DNA of 64,000 nt from Thermocatellispora tengchongensis (GTDB taxonomy: Bacteria; Actinomycetota; Actinomycetes; Streptosporangiales; Streptosporangiaceae): positions 434,001-498,000 of the forward strand of contig NZ_JACHGN010000004.1 of NCBI RefSeq assembly GCF_014202315.1, read 5' to 3'. The notes under the pieces were generated by a model. It saw nothing but the letters and a program-made list of their open reading frames with translations. It did no database searches and had not been told where the DNA came from. The translations under genes and the position numbers were made by a program. Numbering within the stretch: position 1 is the stretch's first letter; every line of letters starts with the position of its first letter. Shown piece after piece: positions 8,326 through 17,650 of this stretch.

Positions 8326-8801
8326 AGGCCCTGGCCTTCCTGGCGTCTTGACAACCTCAGGCTATTGCCAGGGCTCTTCTTATGCGATCGCTGCGGCGAA
8401 CCCGGCCTCTGATCGTCCCGCGGCGTCGATGGGAAGACGCGGGCAGAATGGTCTGTCCCGCATCAGTTGCCGGCAAATGTCTGGGTGCCGTAGGGCTCTA
8501 TCTTGTGGTCTGCGGCCGATGACGGCCTTGGGTGGAAAGGGCGCCGGCGCCGGGTGAAGCCCTCGCAGTTGTAAGAGCGGCTGAGCGAATTCCGCACGCA
8601 ACAGCACGCGGACGAGCGGGCACCAGGCCAGCAGCGGGTGGGCCGGGGGGCATCCCCCGCAGGTAGACGGACACCGGAGGGCGCCAGCGCCGGGCGGAGC
8701 CCGGCCTTCGAAAAACAAAGCGGCTGAGCGGAGCGAAGGCGATTTCCGGGCGCAGCGTGGAGGGCGGCACGCGCCGACGCGTGCCGCCCGCCGCTTTTAG
8801 G
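8326..8801. other. 476-bp gene-free spacer
   Basis: No gene can be supported; the open frames lack ribosome sites and have biased, low-complexity translations. It contains two imperfect copies of a ~57-bp unit, listed separately, and is otherwise featureless. Confidence 0.4.
8539..8735. repeat. Imperfect ~57-bp direct repeat, 140 bp apart
   Basis: Copy A (8539-8595) and copy B (8679-8735) share GGCGCC-GCGCCGGG at the left end and AGCGGCTGAGCG at the right end, with diverged middles. Each unit starts with a potential hairpin (GGCGCC...). The copies flank a unique ~80-bp stretch. Confidence 0.5.
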
Positions 8802-9755
8802 TTACTTGCGCTTTTCGATTTCTTCGGTGAGCTGGGGGACGACCTGGAACAGGTCGCCGACCACGCCGAAGTCGGCCAGTTCGAAGATCGGGGCCTCGGG
8901 GTCCTTGTTGATGGCCACGATCGTCTTGGCGGTCTGCATGCCGGCCCGGTGCTGGATCGCGCCGGAGATGCCCGCGGCGATGTAGAGCTGGGGCGAGACC
9001 GTCTTGCCCGTCTGGCCCACCTGGAACTGGTGCGGGTACCAGCCGGCGTCGGTGGCCGCGCGGGAGGCGCCCACCGCCGCGCCCAGGGAGTCGGCGAGCT
9101 TCTCGATGATGGCGAAGTTCTCCGCCGAGCCCACGCCGCGCCCGCCGGAGACCACGATGGCGGCCTCGGTGAGCTCGGGGCGGGCGCCCTTCTCCTGCTT
9201 GACCCGCTCGACGACCTTGGCCGCCTTGGCGGCGTCGGACAGCGTGACCGTGACCTGCTCCTCGGCGGCGGCGCCGGGGGCGGCCTCGGGGGCGGTGGAG
9301 TTGGGGCGTACGGCGATGATCGGCGTGCCCTTGGTGACCCGGGACTTGACGTTGACGCCGCCGCCGAAGATGGACTGGTCGGCGACGAAGCCCTCGCTCA
9401 GGCCCACGGCGTCGGTGATGACACCGGAGTCGGTCTTGATCGCCAGGCGGCCCGCGATCTCCTTGCCCTCGGGGGTGGCGGCGATGAGCACCGCGGCCGG
9501 GGACTTCTCCGCGACCAGGGTGGCCAGCAGCTCGGCCTTGGGGCCGACGACGTAGTCGACGATCTCGGCGCTGTCGGCGAGGTAGACCTTTTCGGCGCCG
9601 TACTCGGCGAGCCTGGCCTTGGCGGGCTCACCGTAGCCGGGGCCGGCCCACACCGCGGCGGGGGTGCCCAGGGAGCGGGCGAGGGTCAGCAGCTCCAGCG
9701 TGACCTTCTTGACCTCGCCGTCCACGTGCTCGACGAGAACGAGAATTTCCGACAT
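8802..9755 (-). CDS. etfA: Electron transfer flavoprotein alpha subunit
   Basis: 317 residues, the normal length for ETF-alpha/FixB. The C-terminal FAD domain is clear: [17 protein letters not shown], then [14 protein letters not shown] and [16 protein letters not shown]. The N-terminal half is the Rossmann-like domain that pairs with the beta subunit. It takes electrons from acyl-CoA dehydrogenases and passes them to an ETF-quinone oxidoreductase. It lies 19 bp after etfB, and a purine-rich GGGGG precedes the ATG. The acyl-CoA dehydrogenases of the steroid operon 45 kb away are possible donors. Confidence 0.95.
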   Translation of the reverse strand: MSEILVLVEHVDGEVKKVTLELLTLARSLGTPAAVWAGPGYGEPAKARLAEYGAEKVYLADSAEIVDYVVGPKAELLATLVAEKSPAAVLIAATPEGKEIAGRLAIKTDSGVITDAVGLSEGFVADQSIFGGGVNVKSRVTKGTPIIAVRPNSTAPEAAPGAAAEEQVTVTLSDAAKAAKVVERVKQEKGARPELTEAAIVVSGGRGVGSAENFAIIEKLADSLGAAVGASRAATDAGWYPHQFQVGQTGKTVSPQLYIAAGISGAIQHRAGMQTAKTIVAINKDPEAPIFELADFGVVGDLFQVVPQLTEEIEKRK

Positions 9756-9774
9756 TTCAGCACAACCCCCGTTC

Positions 9775-10554
9775 TCAGATGAACTTCTTCGACGACAGGA
9801 AGTCGGCGGTCTTCACGCCGCCGTCGCCCTCGTCCTTGACCACGGTGCCCGCGGCGCGCGGCGGGGCGGCGGCGGCCTCGGTCACCTCGCTCCACGCGGC
9901 CCCCAGGCCGATCTGGTCGGCGGCCAGCTCGGCCTCGGCCGCGCCCAGCTTCTGCACCGGCTTCTTCTTGGCCGCCATGATGCCCTTGAACGACGGGTAG
10001 CGCGGCTCGTTGATCTTCTCGACCACGGAGATGACCGCGGGCAGCGAGCCCTGCACCTTGTCGTAGCCGTAGTCGGTGACCCGCTGGATGGTGACCGCCG
10101 AGCCCTCGACCTCGACCTTGTTGGCCAGGGTGAGCTGGGCGACGCCCAGGCGCTCGGCCAGCATCGCGGCCAGCACGCCGGTACGCGCGTCGGTGGACTC
10201 CGAGCCCAGGATGACCAGGTCGAACCCGATCTTCTTCAGGGTCTGGGCCATCGCGTACGACGTGGACAGCGCGTCGGAGCCGTGCAGCGCGTCGTCCACG
10301 AGGTGGACGGCCTTGTCGGCGCCCATCGCCAGCGCCTTGCGGATGGTGTCGGCGGCCTTGTCCGGCCCCATGGTGAGGACGGTCACCTCGCCGCCGTGCG
10401 CCTCCTTGAGCCGCAGTGCCTCCTCGACCGCGTACTCGTCGAGCTCGTTGACGACACCGTCCGCGGCGTCGCGGTCGAGCGTATTGTCATCGGACCTCAG
10501 CTTGCGCTCGGTCGCCGTGTCGGGGACCTGCTTCACGCAGACGACGATGTTCAT
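9775..10554 (-). CDS. etfB: Electron transfer flavoprotein beta subunit
   Basis: 259 residues. NIVVCVKQVPDT at the N-terminus and the LGSESTDARTGVLA segment (the AMP-binding and partner-recognition region) are diagnostic of FixA/ETF-beta. ATG at 10554 is preferred over ATG 10563 because GGAGG is 11 bases before the former but only two before the latter. It forms the etfBA operon with the alpha subunit immediately downstream. Confidence 0.95.
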   Translation of the reverse strand: MNIVVCVKQVPDTATERKLRSDDNTLDRDAADGVVNELDEYAVEEALRLKEAHGGEVTVLTMGPDKAADTIRKALAMGADKAVHLVDDALHGSDALSTSYAMAQTLKKIGFDLVILGSESTDARTGVLAAMLAERLGVAQLTLANKVEVEGSAVTIQRVTDYGYDKVQGSLPAVISVVEKINEPRYPSFKGIMAAKKKPVQKLGAAEAELAADQIGLGAAWSEVTEAAAAPPRAAGTVVKDEGDGGVKTADFLSSKKFI

Positions 10555-10738
10555 GGGGTCCATGGCCTCCGGACGATATCCCGTTGTTCCCCCGGCCCCT
10601 CCGCGCGGGCGCGGCGGCGCCGGTCTGGGTACGCACCCGCCGAGACGGTCGCGTTCTGCCAAGACTGCCAGGTGCCCCGCGGGCCCTCGGCAGCGGGTGG
10701 TCCGGGCACGTACGGCCCCGATCCCCCCGCCGCCATGT

Positions 10739-10750
10739 TACCCATGGGTA
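10739..10750. promoter_or_regulatory. 12-bp perfect palindrome upstream of etfBA
   Basis: TACCCATGGGTA is a perfect palindrome in the 296-bp gap between etfB and the kinase gene, about 185 bp upstream of the etfB start. It could be a regulator site for etfBA; nothing else supports that. Confidence 0.3.
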
Positions 10751-10850
10751 GCTTCGGCGCAAACCCGCAGATCAGCGGATATCCGCCGGCCCGACGGCCT
10801 TATCCACGACGATACCGAATTATGTTCCGGAGCACGTCACCGCCCCGGCC

Positions 10851-12137
10851 CTAACTGGCCATCACCACGACGAGCAGCACCGCCAGGACCGTGCCCAGCG
10901 CCAGGACCAGGGTGAACGTGCTGAACACGGCGTTGAGCACGAACCACAGGGCGACGGTGCCGGCCACGCTGCCCAGATCGACCGCCAGCCGGCCGCGCTG
11001 CCGCCCATTGCGGGAGAACAGGGCGAACCCGGCGTCCACCAGCACCGCCACCGAGTAGACGGCGAGCACGAGCAGCGACACCTCGGACAGGTGCTCCTGC
11101 GCCGCCGCCGCGGTGAGGCCCACCACGAGCCCCGAGCCGATCACCCACCGGGTGCGGATCTTGGCGACATGGCGGGCCCTGGCCTCCTCCGGCGAGAGCC
11201 GTCCGCCTCGCTCGGCGGGCCGCCGATCCTGGCCCAGCGCCTGGGTGGCCAGCCCGTGCACGCCGTCCTCCGGCCGCACCGGCGGAATCTCGCCCACCGC
11301 GGTGCCGCCGGGCGAGCGCGACGGCACGGGCGCGGGCGGCGGGACGACCGCGCCCAGCCTGGCGCACAACTGGACGGCCGTCGGCCGCGCGGCCGGGTCG
11401 TGCGCCAGGCACTCGCGCAGGATCGGCTCCAGCCACTCGGGCACGCCGTCGAGGTCGGGCTCGTCGTGCACGACGCGGTAGGCGATGGCGGTGGCCGGCC
11501 CCACGCCGTACGGCGGGCGGCCCGTCGCGGCGAAGGCCAGCGTGGCGGCGAAGGAGAAGACGTCGGCGGCCTCCCCGGCCTCACCGTCCTTGATCACCTC
11601 GGGCGCGAGGTAGCCGGGCGTGCCCAGCACCGCGCCGGACATGGTGACCGACACCGAGTCGAGCGCGTGCGCGATGCCGAAGTCGATCACGACGGGCTCG
11701 CCGTCGGCCAGGATCACGTTGGCCGGCTTCAAGTCGCGGTGCACCACGCCCGCCCCATGGATGGCGGCCAGCGCCGCGGCCAGCCCGCGCGCCAGCCGGA
11801 CCAGGTCCTCGCCCGCGACCGGGCCCTCCTCGTTGACGACCGTGTTGAGCGCGCGTCCCTGGACGTAGCGGGTGACGATGTAGGGCCGCTCACCGCTCAG
11901 CTCGGCGTCGAGCACCTCGGAGACGTTGGCCCCGCGCACCCGGCGCATGGTCTCGACCTCGCGGGCGAGCCTGGCCAGCGCGGTGGCGTCGGCGGCGACG
12001 TGCGGGTGCAGCACCTTGACCGCTACCGTGTGCCCCTTGGGGTCGAGGGCGATGTGCACCGCCCCGAACCCTCCGGCGCCGATCAGCGAGAGCAGGCGGT
12101 ACGGGCCCATCTGGCCGGGATCAGGCGGCGCTCCCAA
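10851..12137 (-). CDS. Membrane Ser/Thr protein kinase 1 (Hanks type)
   Basis: 428 residues. The kinase domain (~12-265) has the glycine loop GAGGFGAVHIA, the VAVK lysine, the catalytic loop VVHRDLKPAN and DFG, so it should be active. A short linker leads to three or four hydrophobic segments (~320-428), so the kinase is held on the cytoplasmic face by a C-terminal multi-span anchor, without PASTA or other sensor domains. Start is TTG at 12137 with GGAGG a few bases upstream; ATG ten codons later is an alternative. First of three paralogous kinases in a row on this strand. Confidence 0.88.
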   Translation of the reverse strand: MGAPPDPGQMGPYRLLSLIGAGGFGAVHIALDPKGHTVAVKVLHPHVAADATALARLAREVETMRRVRGANVSEVLDAELSGERPYIVTRYVQGRALNTVVNEEGPVAGEDLVRLARGLAAALAAIHGAGVVHRDLKPANVILADGEPVVIDFGIAHALDSVSVTMSGAVLGTPGYLAPEVIKDGEAGEAADVFSFAATLAFAATGRPPYGVGPATAIAYRVVHDEPDLDGVPEWLEPILRECLAHDPAARPTAVQLCARLGAVVPPPAPVPSRSPGGTAVGEIPPVRPEDGVHGLATQALGQDRRPAERGGRLSPEEARARHVAKIRTRWVIGSGLVVGLTAAAAQEHLSEVSLLVLAVYSVAVLVDAGFALFSRNGRQRGRLAVDLGSVAGTVALWFVLNAVFSTFTLVLALGTVLAVLLVVVMAS

Positions 12138-12379
12138 TGCCCCTCCTCAGGCGGCGGCTTACTGACATCGTGCCCCAGATGGAGCCGATCCGCACTCGAA
12201 CCCGGCTCCCCCGCGAGTCCCATGTCGCGGCCAAGCGGCCCGGGTCGCCCCGGCGAAGTCGCAGGCAGCGCGCCTGTCAGGAGGGAGACCACGCCCGCGG
12301 CCGGCCACCGGGGCGTCCCGCAGATCGAACTGCCGGGACAGGCCGCCGGCACGTACCTGTGGGGGGAGGAGTGACCTGC

Positions 12380-14314
12380 TCAGGACCAGGGGGACAGGAA
12401 GCCCAGGCCGATGCTGCGCAGCAGGTCGTCCACCAGCCCGGTGATCAGATCGACCGCGCCCATCGACACCTGGTCGGTGCGGCGCTGGAACTCCAGGGTG
12501 ATCCGGTCGATCACGTCGGATGGTTTGTCCCACGGAGCGAAGGATGCGGCCTCCATGCTCAGCACGCCCGCCACCACGAACAGGGCCAGCGTGCCCAGGA
12601 TGATCGCCATGACCATGCCCGCGCCGGGGCTGCGCACCACGGCGGTGAGCGTGCGGGCCACCGCCTTGCGCGGTTTGCCCGCGCCGGGCAGCACGAACAG
12701 GCCCGCGGTGAACGCGCCCGCGGCGTACGCGGCGGCGGTGTCGGTGTCGAGCCCGCCGCCGTAGGCCAGCACCCCCCACACGCACATGCCGAACATCACC
12801 GAAAGCGGCACGTGGACCAGAGTGCCCAGCGTGGCCCGGATCAGCGCCCACGGCGTGCCGAGCACCGCGATGACCGGGTCGGCGCCGCTGCTGCCGCGCA
12901 CCCGGCGCCGCTCGGCGATGTCGCCGAACAGGTTCTCGCCCACGCGCAGGCACAGCACGAGCACGATCGCGAACGCGCTGACCAGCACCGGGTACATGCA
13001 CGCCGCACCGGTGATCACCACCAGCAGGGTGGCGGCCAGGATCGGGTGGCCGACGCGGTAGGGAGTGCGCTCGCGCGGGGGCTCGGGCGCCGGCGGCCGG
13101 GCCTGCGGCTGTTGCGGGTAGGGCCGCCCGGGGGCGGTCGGCGGCGGCGGGTACGGCTGCGGCGGCGCGGTGGGCGGCGGCGGGTAGCCGGCCACCCGCT
13201 GGTCGGGGTAGGGCGCCCCGTACGGCGAGTAGGGCGGGGGCGGTGCCGGAGGCGGCGCGACCGGCGGCGCGACGCTCGCCTGCCGGGGCGGGGGCGGCGC
13301 GGGGTCGGGCTTGCGCCGCTTGGGCGGCGGGGCGTATTCGACCGGCGGCAGCAGGTCGGCGAAGTCGTCGGGGGACAGCACCCGGGTGCCGTTGCGCGGC
13401 GGGGGCGGCGGCTCGTCGGGCTGGAGCACCTGGGTGCCGCCGTGGGGCGGCGGGGTGCGCTTGGTCGGCGCCTCGCCGAGCGTCGGGCTCTCGTTGAACG
13501 CCGTCACGGTCGGGTCGAGCGCGCGGGCCATGCGGTACAGCTCGGACGCCGAGGGCCGGGCCGCGGCGTCCACCTGCAGCGCGGCGCGCAGCCAGGCGCG
13601 CAGCCACACCGGGGCCAGGTCGATCTGCGCCCGGCCCTCCATGATGTTGAAGCAGACCGCCTCGAACGAGCCGGTGCCGAACGGCGGCTTGCCGGTGGCG
13701 CCGAAGAACACCGTGGAGGCCAGGGCGTGCACGTCGGCGGCCTGGGTGATCTCGGCGTCCCTGATGATCTCGGGCGCGAGGTAGCCGGGCGTGCCGACGA
13801 ACATGCCGGTCTGGGTGAGCCTGGTCGCGTTGACCAGGTGGGCGATGCCGAAGTCGATGACCAGCGGCTCGCCGCCGACCAGGATCACGTTGGACGGCTT
13901 GAAGTCGCGGTGGATCACGTCGGCCTGGTGGATCGCGACCAGCGCCGCGCACATGCCGCGGATCAGCCGCAGCAGGGCGGGCGTGTCCAGCGGCCCGTCG
14001 GTCAGGACGGTCTCCTCCAGGGTGCGCCCCGGCGCGAACCTGGTCACGACGTACGGCTGCGGCCCGCCGAGCTGGGCGTCCACCACCTCGGCGACGTGCG
14101 GGCTGCGCACCCGGCGCATGGTCTCGACCTCGCGGGTGAGCCGGTCGCGCGCCTTGAGATCGGCGGCGACGTGAGGGTGGAGCACCTTGACGGCGACCTC
14201 GCCGCCCTCTTCGTCCACCCCCAAATGCACGACGCCCATACCGCCTTCGCCGATCTTGCGGATCAGCCGGTATGGGCCCAGCCTCTCAGGCGCCTGAGTC
14301 TCCCCCGTTGTCAT
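12380..14314 (-). CDS. Membrane Ser/Thr protein kinase 2 (Hanks type)
   Basis: 644 residues. Kinase domain ~12-270 with GEGGMGVVHLG, VAVK, VIHRDFKPSN (Phe where Leu is usual) and DFG. A Pro-rich, low-complexity linker (~290-420; many PPPP and YPPPP runs) precedes a hydrophobic region with about five membrane segments (from HPILAATLLVVITG). The tail LEFQRRTDQVSM...LLRSIGLGFL follows the last segment. The same architecture as kinase 3 indicates tandem duplication. A 242-bp spacer separates it from kinase 1. Targets and signals are unknown. Confidence 0.88.
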   Translation of the reverse strand: MTTGETQAPERLGPYRLIRKIGEGGMGVVHLGVDEEGGEVAVKVLHPHVAADLKARDRLTREVETMRRVRSPHVAEVVDAQLGGPQPYVVTRFAPGRTLEETVLTDGPLDTPALLRLIRGMCAALVAIHQADVIHRDFKPSNVILVGGEPLVIDFGIAHLVNATRLTQTGMFVGTPGYLAPEIIRDAEITQAADVHALASTVFFGATGKPPFGTGSFEAVCFNIMEGRAQIDLAPVWLRAWLRAALQVDAAARPSASELYRMARALDPTVTAFNESPTLGEAPTKRTPPPHGGTQVLQPDEPPPPPRNGTRVLSPDDFADLLPPVEYAPPPKRRKPDPAPPPPRQASVAPPVAPPPAPPPPYSPYGAPYPDQRVAGYPPPPTAPPQPYPPPPTAPGRPYPQQPQARPPAPEPPRERTPYRVGHPILAATLLVVITGAACMYPVLVSAFAIVLVLCLRVGENLFGDIAERRRVRGSSGADPVIAVLGTPWALIRATLGTLVHVPLSVMFGMCVWGVLAYGGGLDTDTAAAYAAGAFTAGLFVLPGAGKPRKAVARTLTAVVRSPGAGMVMAIILGTLALFVVAGVLSMEAASFAPWDKPSDVIDRITLEFQRRTDQVSMGAVDLITGLVDDLLRSIGLGFLSPWS

Positions 14315-14345
14315 GGCCTCACTCCATCCGGCGGCGCCCCCCGTG

Positions 14346-16874
14346 TCATCGCGCCGCCTTGCGGTGAAGGACGGTCAGTTGATCCGTGATCGGCGAGACG
14401 TCGATCGGCGACCACACCACGGAGCCGCCGCCGACACCGCGCGTGCCGATCACGAACAGACCCGCCACCGCGGCGAGGACGGCCAGCACGCCGGCCAGGC
14501 CCATCGCCGCGTTGCGGGACGGCAGAAGGGAGGCGAGGGTGCGGCGCATCTGCCGGCTCGGCCCCTCGACTCCGGGCCCCGCGCAGATGGTCCACAGCGC
14601 GACCGCCATGCCCCAGCTCAGCGCGGTGCCCGCCTCCATCCCCTGCACCAGCACGGTGAGCAGCAGGGTCACCGGCAGGCCCAGGATCAGCGCGTACGGC
14701 ACCAGCGCGATCGTGATGCCGATCGACTTGGCCAGCGCCACCGGCTGCCCGAGCACCCGGACCACGTCGAGCGCCGCCGCGCCCGCGGCGCGCTGCCCGG
14801 CGAGCTGCGGCTGGGCGATGTCGGCCGCGCGCAGCAGCACCGCGACCGGGATCGCCACCGCGGCGACGAGCACCGGCGCGAGCACCGCGGCCGCGGTCAT
14901 GATGACCAGCAGCAGGATCGCCGCGACGGCGTAGGCCTTGGAGCGCTGCAGCGGCTGGCCGGGACGCTGGCCCGGGTGCAGCGCGGGCGGCTGCTGCGGC
15001 CCGGGCGGCGCCTGGGTGCCGGCGGCCAGGCCGCCGTGGGCGTGCGCGGCGGGCTGATCCGGGGCATGGGGCGCGTAGCCGGCGTAGGGCTCGGCGGGAC
15101 GACCGCCGGGCGGGGCCTGCGGCGGATAGGGCGGCGGGTAGCCGCCGCCCTGCTGGGGCCAGCCCGGCGCCTGCCGGCCGGGCGGCTGGGCGCCCTGCTG
15201 CGGGCGCGCGGGCGGCGCCTGGTTCGCGGCGTGCCCGTACGCGGGCGTGGCCTGGCCGGCCGCGCCCTGCCCGTAGGGCGGCGCGGCCTGGCCCCCGTGC
15301 GGGTACGACGAGGTGCCGGGGTAGCCCTGCTGCCCCGGCTGGCCGTAGTTGCGGATGTACTCGGGCAGGTCGTTGGGCCGCACCCGCTGGGTCGGCACGT
15401 CGCCCTCGGGCCGCACGGGGGCCGGGGCGGCGGCCGGATCGGCCTGGGTCGGCACGTCCCATGATTGCGAGGGCGCGGAGGGCGCGGAGTGGGAGGGCGC
15501 GGCGGACTGGGCGGGCAGGGCCTGGGACGGCGCGGCGGAGGCGTCGGCCTGGGTCGGGACGTCCCAGCTCTGCGCCTGGCCGTCGCCGGACGCGGGCAGG
15601 TCCCACGGGCGCGACGGCACCGCGGCGGCCCCCGGGCCCTGCCAGGGCTGCGCGCCCTGGCCGTCGCCGGGCAGGCTGCCGGGAAGGCCCGGCGGGAAGC
15701 CGCCCGAGACCGGCAGCTCGCCGGCCGTGCGGGCCTGGCGCAGCTCCTCGGGGGTCACCCTGCGGGTGGGCCACGGGTCGCCCTCGTCGGGCGCGGCGGG
15801 CGGGGCGAGCGGGGTGGCCTGCTGCCCGGTCGCGGGCACGGGCGTGACCGGCGTGACCGGCTGCTGGCCGAGCAGCGAGACGTACGCCTGGTCGGAGCCG
15901 GAATCGGGGCCGCTGGGGCCGCCGGGGCGCGGGCCGGTGCCCAGGGCGGGGCCGGTGGAGGTGCCGCGGCCGAGCACCTGGGCACGCTGCGGCCCCACGG
16001 GCGGGGTGGGGATGTCGGCGTCGGCCCGGCTCGCGGCGCCGATCTCGGGCACCGTGGTGATCTCGTCGGGCGGGCGGCGCTCGGGCTTGGGCAGCAGCGC
16101 GCTCACCCGCTCGGCCAGCTCGGCGGCGGTGGGCCGCTTGGCCGGGTCGCGCTGGAGCGCGGCGCGCAGCAGCGGCTGGAGCGGGGGCGGCGCGGCCTCG
16201 ATGTTGGCCTTGCCCGCGGTGATGTTGTAGAAGATCATCTCCAGCGTGCCCTTGCCGAAGGGCGGCTGGCCGGTGCAGGCGAACAGCAGCGTGCCCGCCC
16301 AGGCGTGCACATCGACCTCGGGGCCCGCGACCTGGCCCTCGATGATCTCGGGCGCGAGGTATCCGGGCGTGCCGATGAACATGCCGGTCTGCGTGAGCCG
16401 GGTCGCGTCTACCGCCTGGGCGATGCCGAAGTCGATGAGCACGGGCTCGCCGTTCATGATCAGGACGTTGCCCGGCTTGAGGTCGCGGTGGATCACGCCG
16501 ACGGAGTGGACCGCGGCCAGGGCCGAGGCCACCCCCTTGGCCACCCGCAGCAGGGCCGGCAGGTCGAGCGGGCCGTCCTGCTTGACCAGGTCGTCGAGGG
16601 GCTGACCCTGGACGTAACGGGTGACGATGTACGGACGGTGCCCGGTGACGTCGGCGTCGAGGACCTCGGCGATGTTCTCGCTGCGCACCCGGCGCATGGT
16701 CTCGACCTCGCGGGCCAGCCGCCGCCGCGCGACGTCGTCGCCGGTGACCTCGGCGCGCAGCACTTTGACGGCCACCTGGCGACCCTGAGGATCGACCGCG
16801 AGGTGGACGACACCCATGCCGCCTTCACCGAGCCGCCGCAGCAGCCGGTAGGGTCCCAGTCGGTCGTCATTCAT
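14346..16874 (-). CDS. Membrane Ser/Thr protein kinase 3 (Hanks type)
   Basis: 842 residues, the largest of the three. The N-terminus DRLGPYRLLRRLGEGGMG is nearly the same as kinase 2. VAVK, VIHRDLKPGN and DFG are present. A very long Pro/Gln/Gly/Ala-rich linker (~290-600) with several short repeats around SWDVPTQAD and DVPTQRV precedes five or so hydrophobic segments. I chose ATG 16874 by analogy with kinase 2; ATG 16889 is also open. It lies 31 bp upstream of kinase 2, so the two are probably co-transcribed. The VPTQ repeats could be phosphorylation-site or FHA-docking motifs, but that is a guess. Confidence 0.87.
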   Translation of the reverse strand: MNDDRLGPYRLLRRLGEGGMGVVHLAVDPQGRQVAVKVLRAEVTGDDVARRRLAREVETMRRVRSENIAEVLDADVTGHRPYIVTRYVQGQPLDDLVKQDGPLDLPALLRVAKGVASALAAVHSVGVIHRDLKPGNVLIMNGEPVLIDFGIAQAVDATRLTQTGMFIGTPGYLAPEIIEGQVAGPEVDVHAWAGTLLFACTGQPPFGKGTLEMIFYNITAGKANIEAAPPPLQPLLRAALQRDPAKRPTAAELAERVSALLPKPERRPPDEITTVPEIGAASRADADIPTPPVGPQRAQVLGRGTSTGPALGTGPRPGGPSGPDSGSDQAYVSLLGQQPVTPVTPVPATGQQATPLAPPAAPDEGDPWPTRRVTPEELRQARTAGELPVSGGFPPGLPGSLPGDGQGAQPWQGPGAAAVPSRPWDLPASGDGQAQSWDVPTQADASAAPSQALPAQSAAPSHSAPSAPSQSWDVPTQADPAAAPAPVRPEGDVPTQRVRPNDLPEYIRNYGQPGQQGYPGTSSYPHGGQAAPPYGQGAAGQATPAYGHAANQAPPARPQQGAQPPGRQAPGWPQQGGGYPPPYPPQAPPGGRPAEPYAGYAPHAPDQPAAHAHGGLAAGTQAPPGPQQPPALHPGQRPGQPLQRSKAYAVAAILLLVIMTAAAVLAPVLVAAVAIPVAVLLRAADIAQPQLAGQRAAGAAALDVVRVLGQPVALAKSIGITIALVPYALILGLPVTLLLTVLVQGMEAGTALSWGMAVALWTICAGPGVEGPSRQMRRTLASLLPSRNAAMGLAGVLAVLAAVAGLFVIGTRGVGGGSVVWSPIDVSPITDQLTVLHRKAAR

Positions 16875-17006
16875 GGCATGAAGCACCATACCGGCTCAAA
16901 CACCGCCCCTGAGATGAACCGCGAGGCCACATTCCCGCTCGTACAACGTTCCCGCAGGCTCATTCGGTTTCCCAAACAAGGGTCACAAACAGGCTTCGAA
17001 ACGGCG

Positions 17007-17543
17007 TCAGTTGGCCAGACGGAGCACCTCCGCGGTTTTGAGCGCGGCCAGGGCCGCACCGGGCAGGGCGAGCTTGGAGCGGCGCAGGCCGCTGCCGATC
17101 ACGACCATGGGATGGGCCGCCACCGCCTCGTCCACGAGCACCGGCCAGTCGTCGGGCAGGCCGAGCGGGGTGATCCCGCCGTACTCCATCGCGGTCAGCC
17201 GCACCGCCTCGGCCTGCGGCGCGAAGGACACCTTGCGCGCGTCGAGGTGCTTGCGCACCACGCCGTTGACGTCGGCCCGCGTGGTGGCCAGCACCATGCA
17301 CGCCGCGTAGCGCACCTCGCCGCCGCGCTTGCCCGCGACGATGACGCAGTTGGCCGACTCGTCCATGCCCACCGAGTAGCGCTCGCAGAACGCCGCCGTG
17401 TCGGCGAGCTCCGGATCGATCTCGGCGACCTGGAGCGCCGACCCCTCGGCCTCGCCCAGCGCGCGCACGTACGCCGCCACCGGCTCGGCCAGCAGGTCGA
17501 GCCGGGCGGGCGCCGGCGCCCAGTCGAGAGTGCCAAGTGCCAT
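17007..17543 (-). CDS. YbaK/EbsC-family protein (aminoacyl-tRNA deacylase-like)
   Basis: 178 residues matching the YbaK/ProX deacylase fold: CVIVAGKRGGEVRYAACMVLATTRADVNG in the middle, the KVSFAPQAEAV segment, and EYGGITPLGLPDDWPVLVD, which corresponds to the conserved GG-x-spfG loop of editing domains. These enzymes hydrolyse mischarged tRNA in trans. The ATG at 17543 has AAAGG nine bases upstream; an in-frame GTG at 17570 lacks one. It is divergent in function from its neighbours and probably monocistronic. Confidence 0.82.
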   Translation of the reverse strand: MALGTLDWAPAPARLDLLAEPVAAYVRALGEAEGSALQVAEIDPELADTAAFCERYSVGMDESANCVIVAGKRGGEVRYAACMVLATTRADVNGVVRKHLDARKVSFAPQAEAVRLTAMEYGGITPLGLPDDWPVLVDEAVAAHPMVVIGSGLRRSKLALPGAALAALKTAEVLRLAN

Positions 17544-17650
17544 GCGATCAGCCTTTCCCGTTTCCCCCACGTCCCGGGTCTCCCAGAAACCCTACGCCAG
17601 CCCACCCGCCCGCGAGCGCCGCGGAGCGGATTCGTTCCCGTGGAACGCGG

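Noticed and set aside
8380-8770. Two overlapping minus-strand frames in the gap before etfA
   Set aside because: Their translation is Pro/Arg-biased, they lack ribosome sites, and they span the repeated units.
12140-12260. tRNA-like GTTCGAG loop on the minus strand between kinases 1 and 2
   Set aside because: The arms around GTTCGAG do not pair and no anticodon arm or acceptor stem fits.
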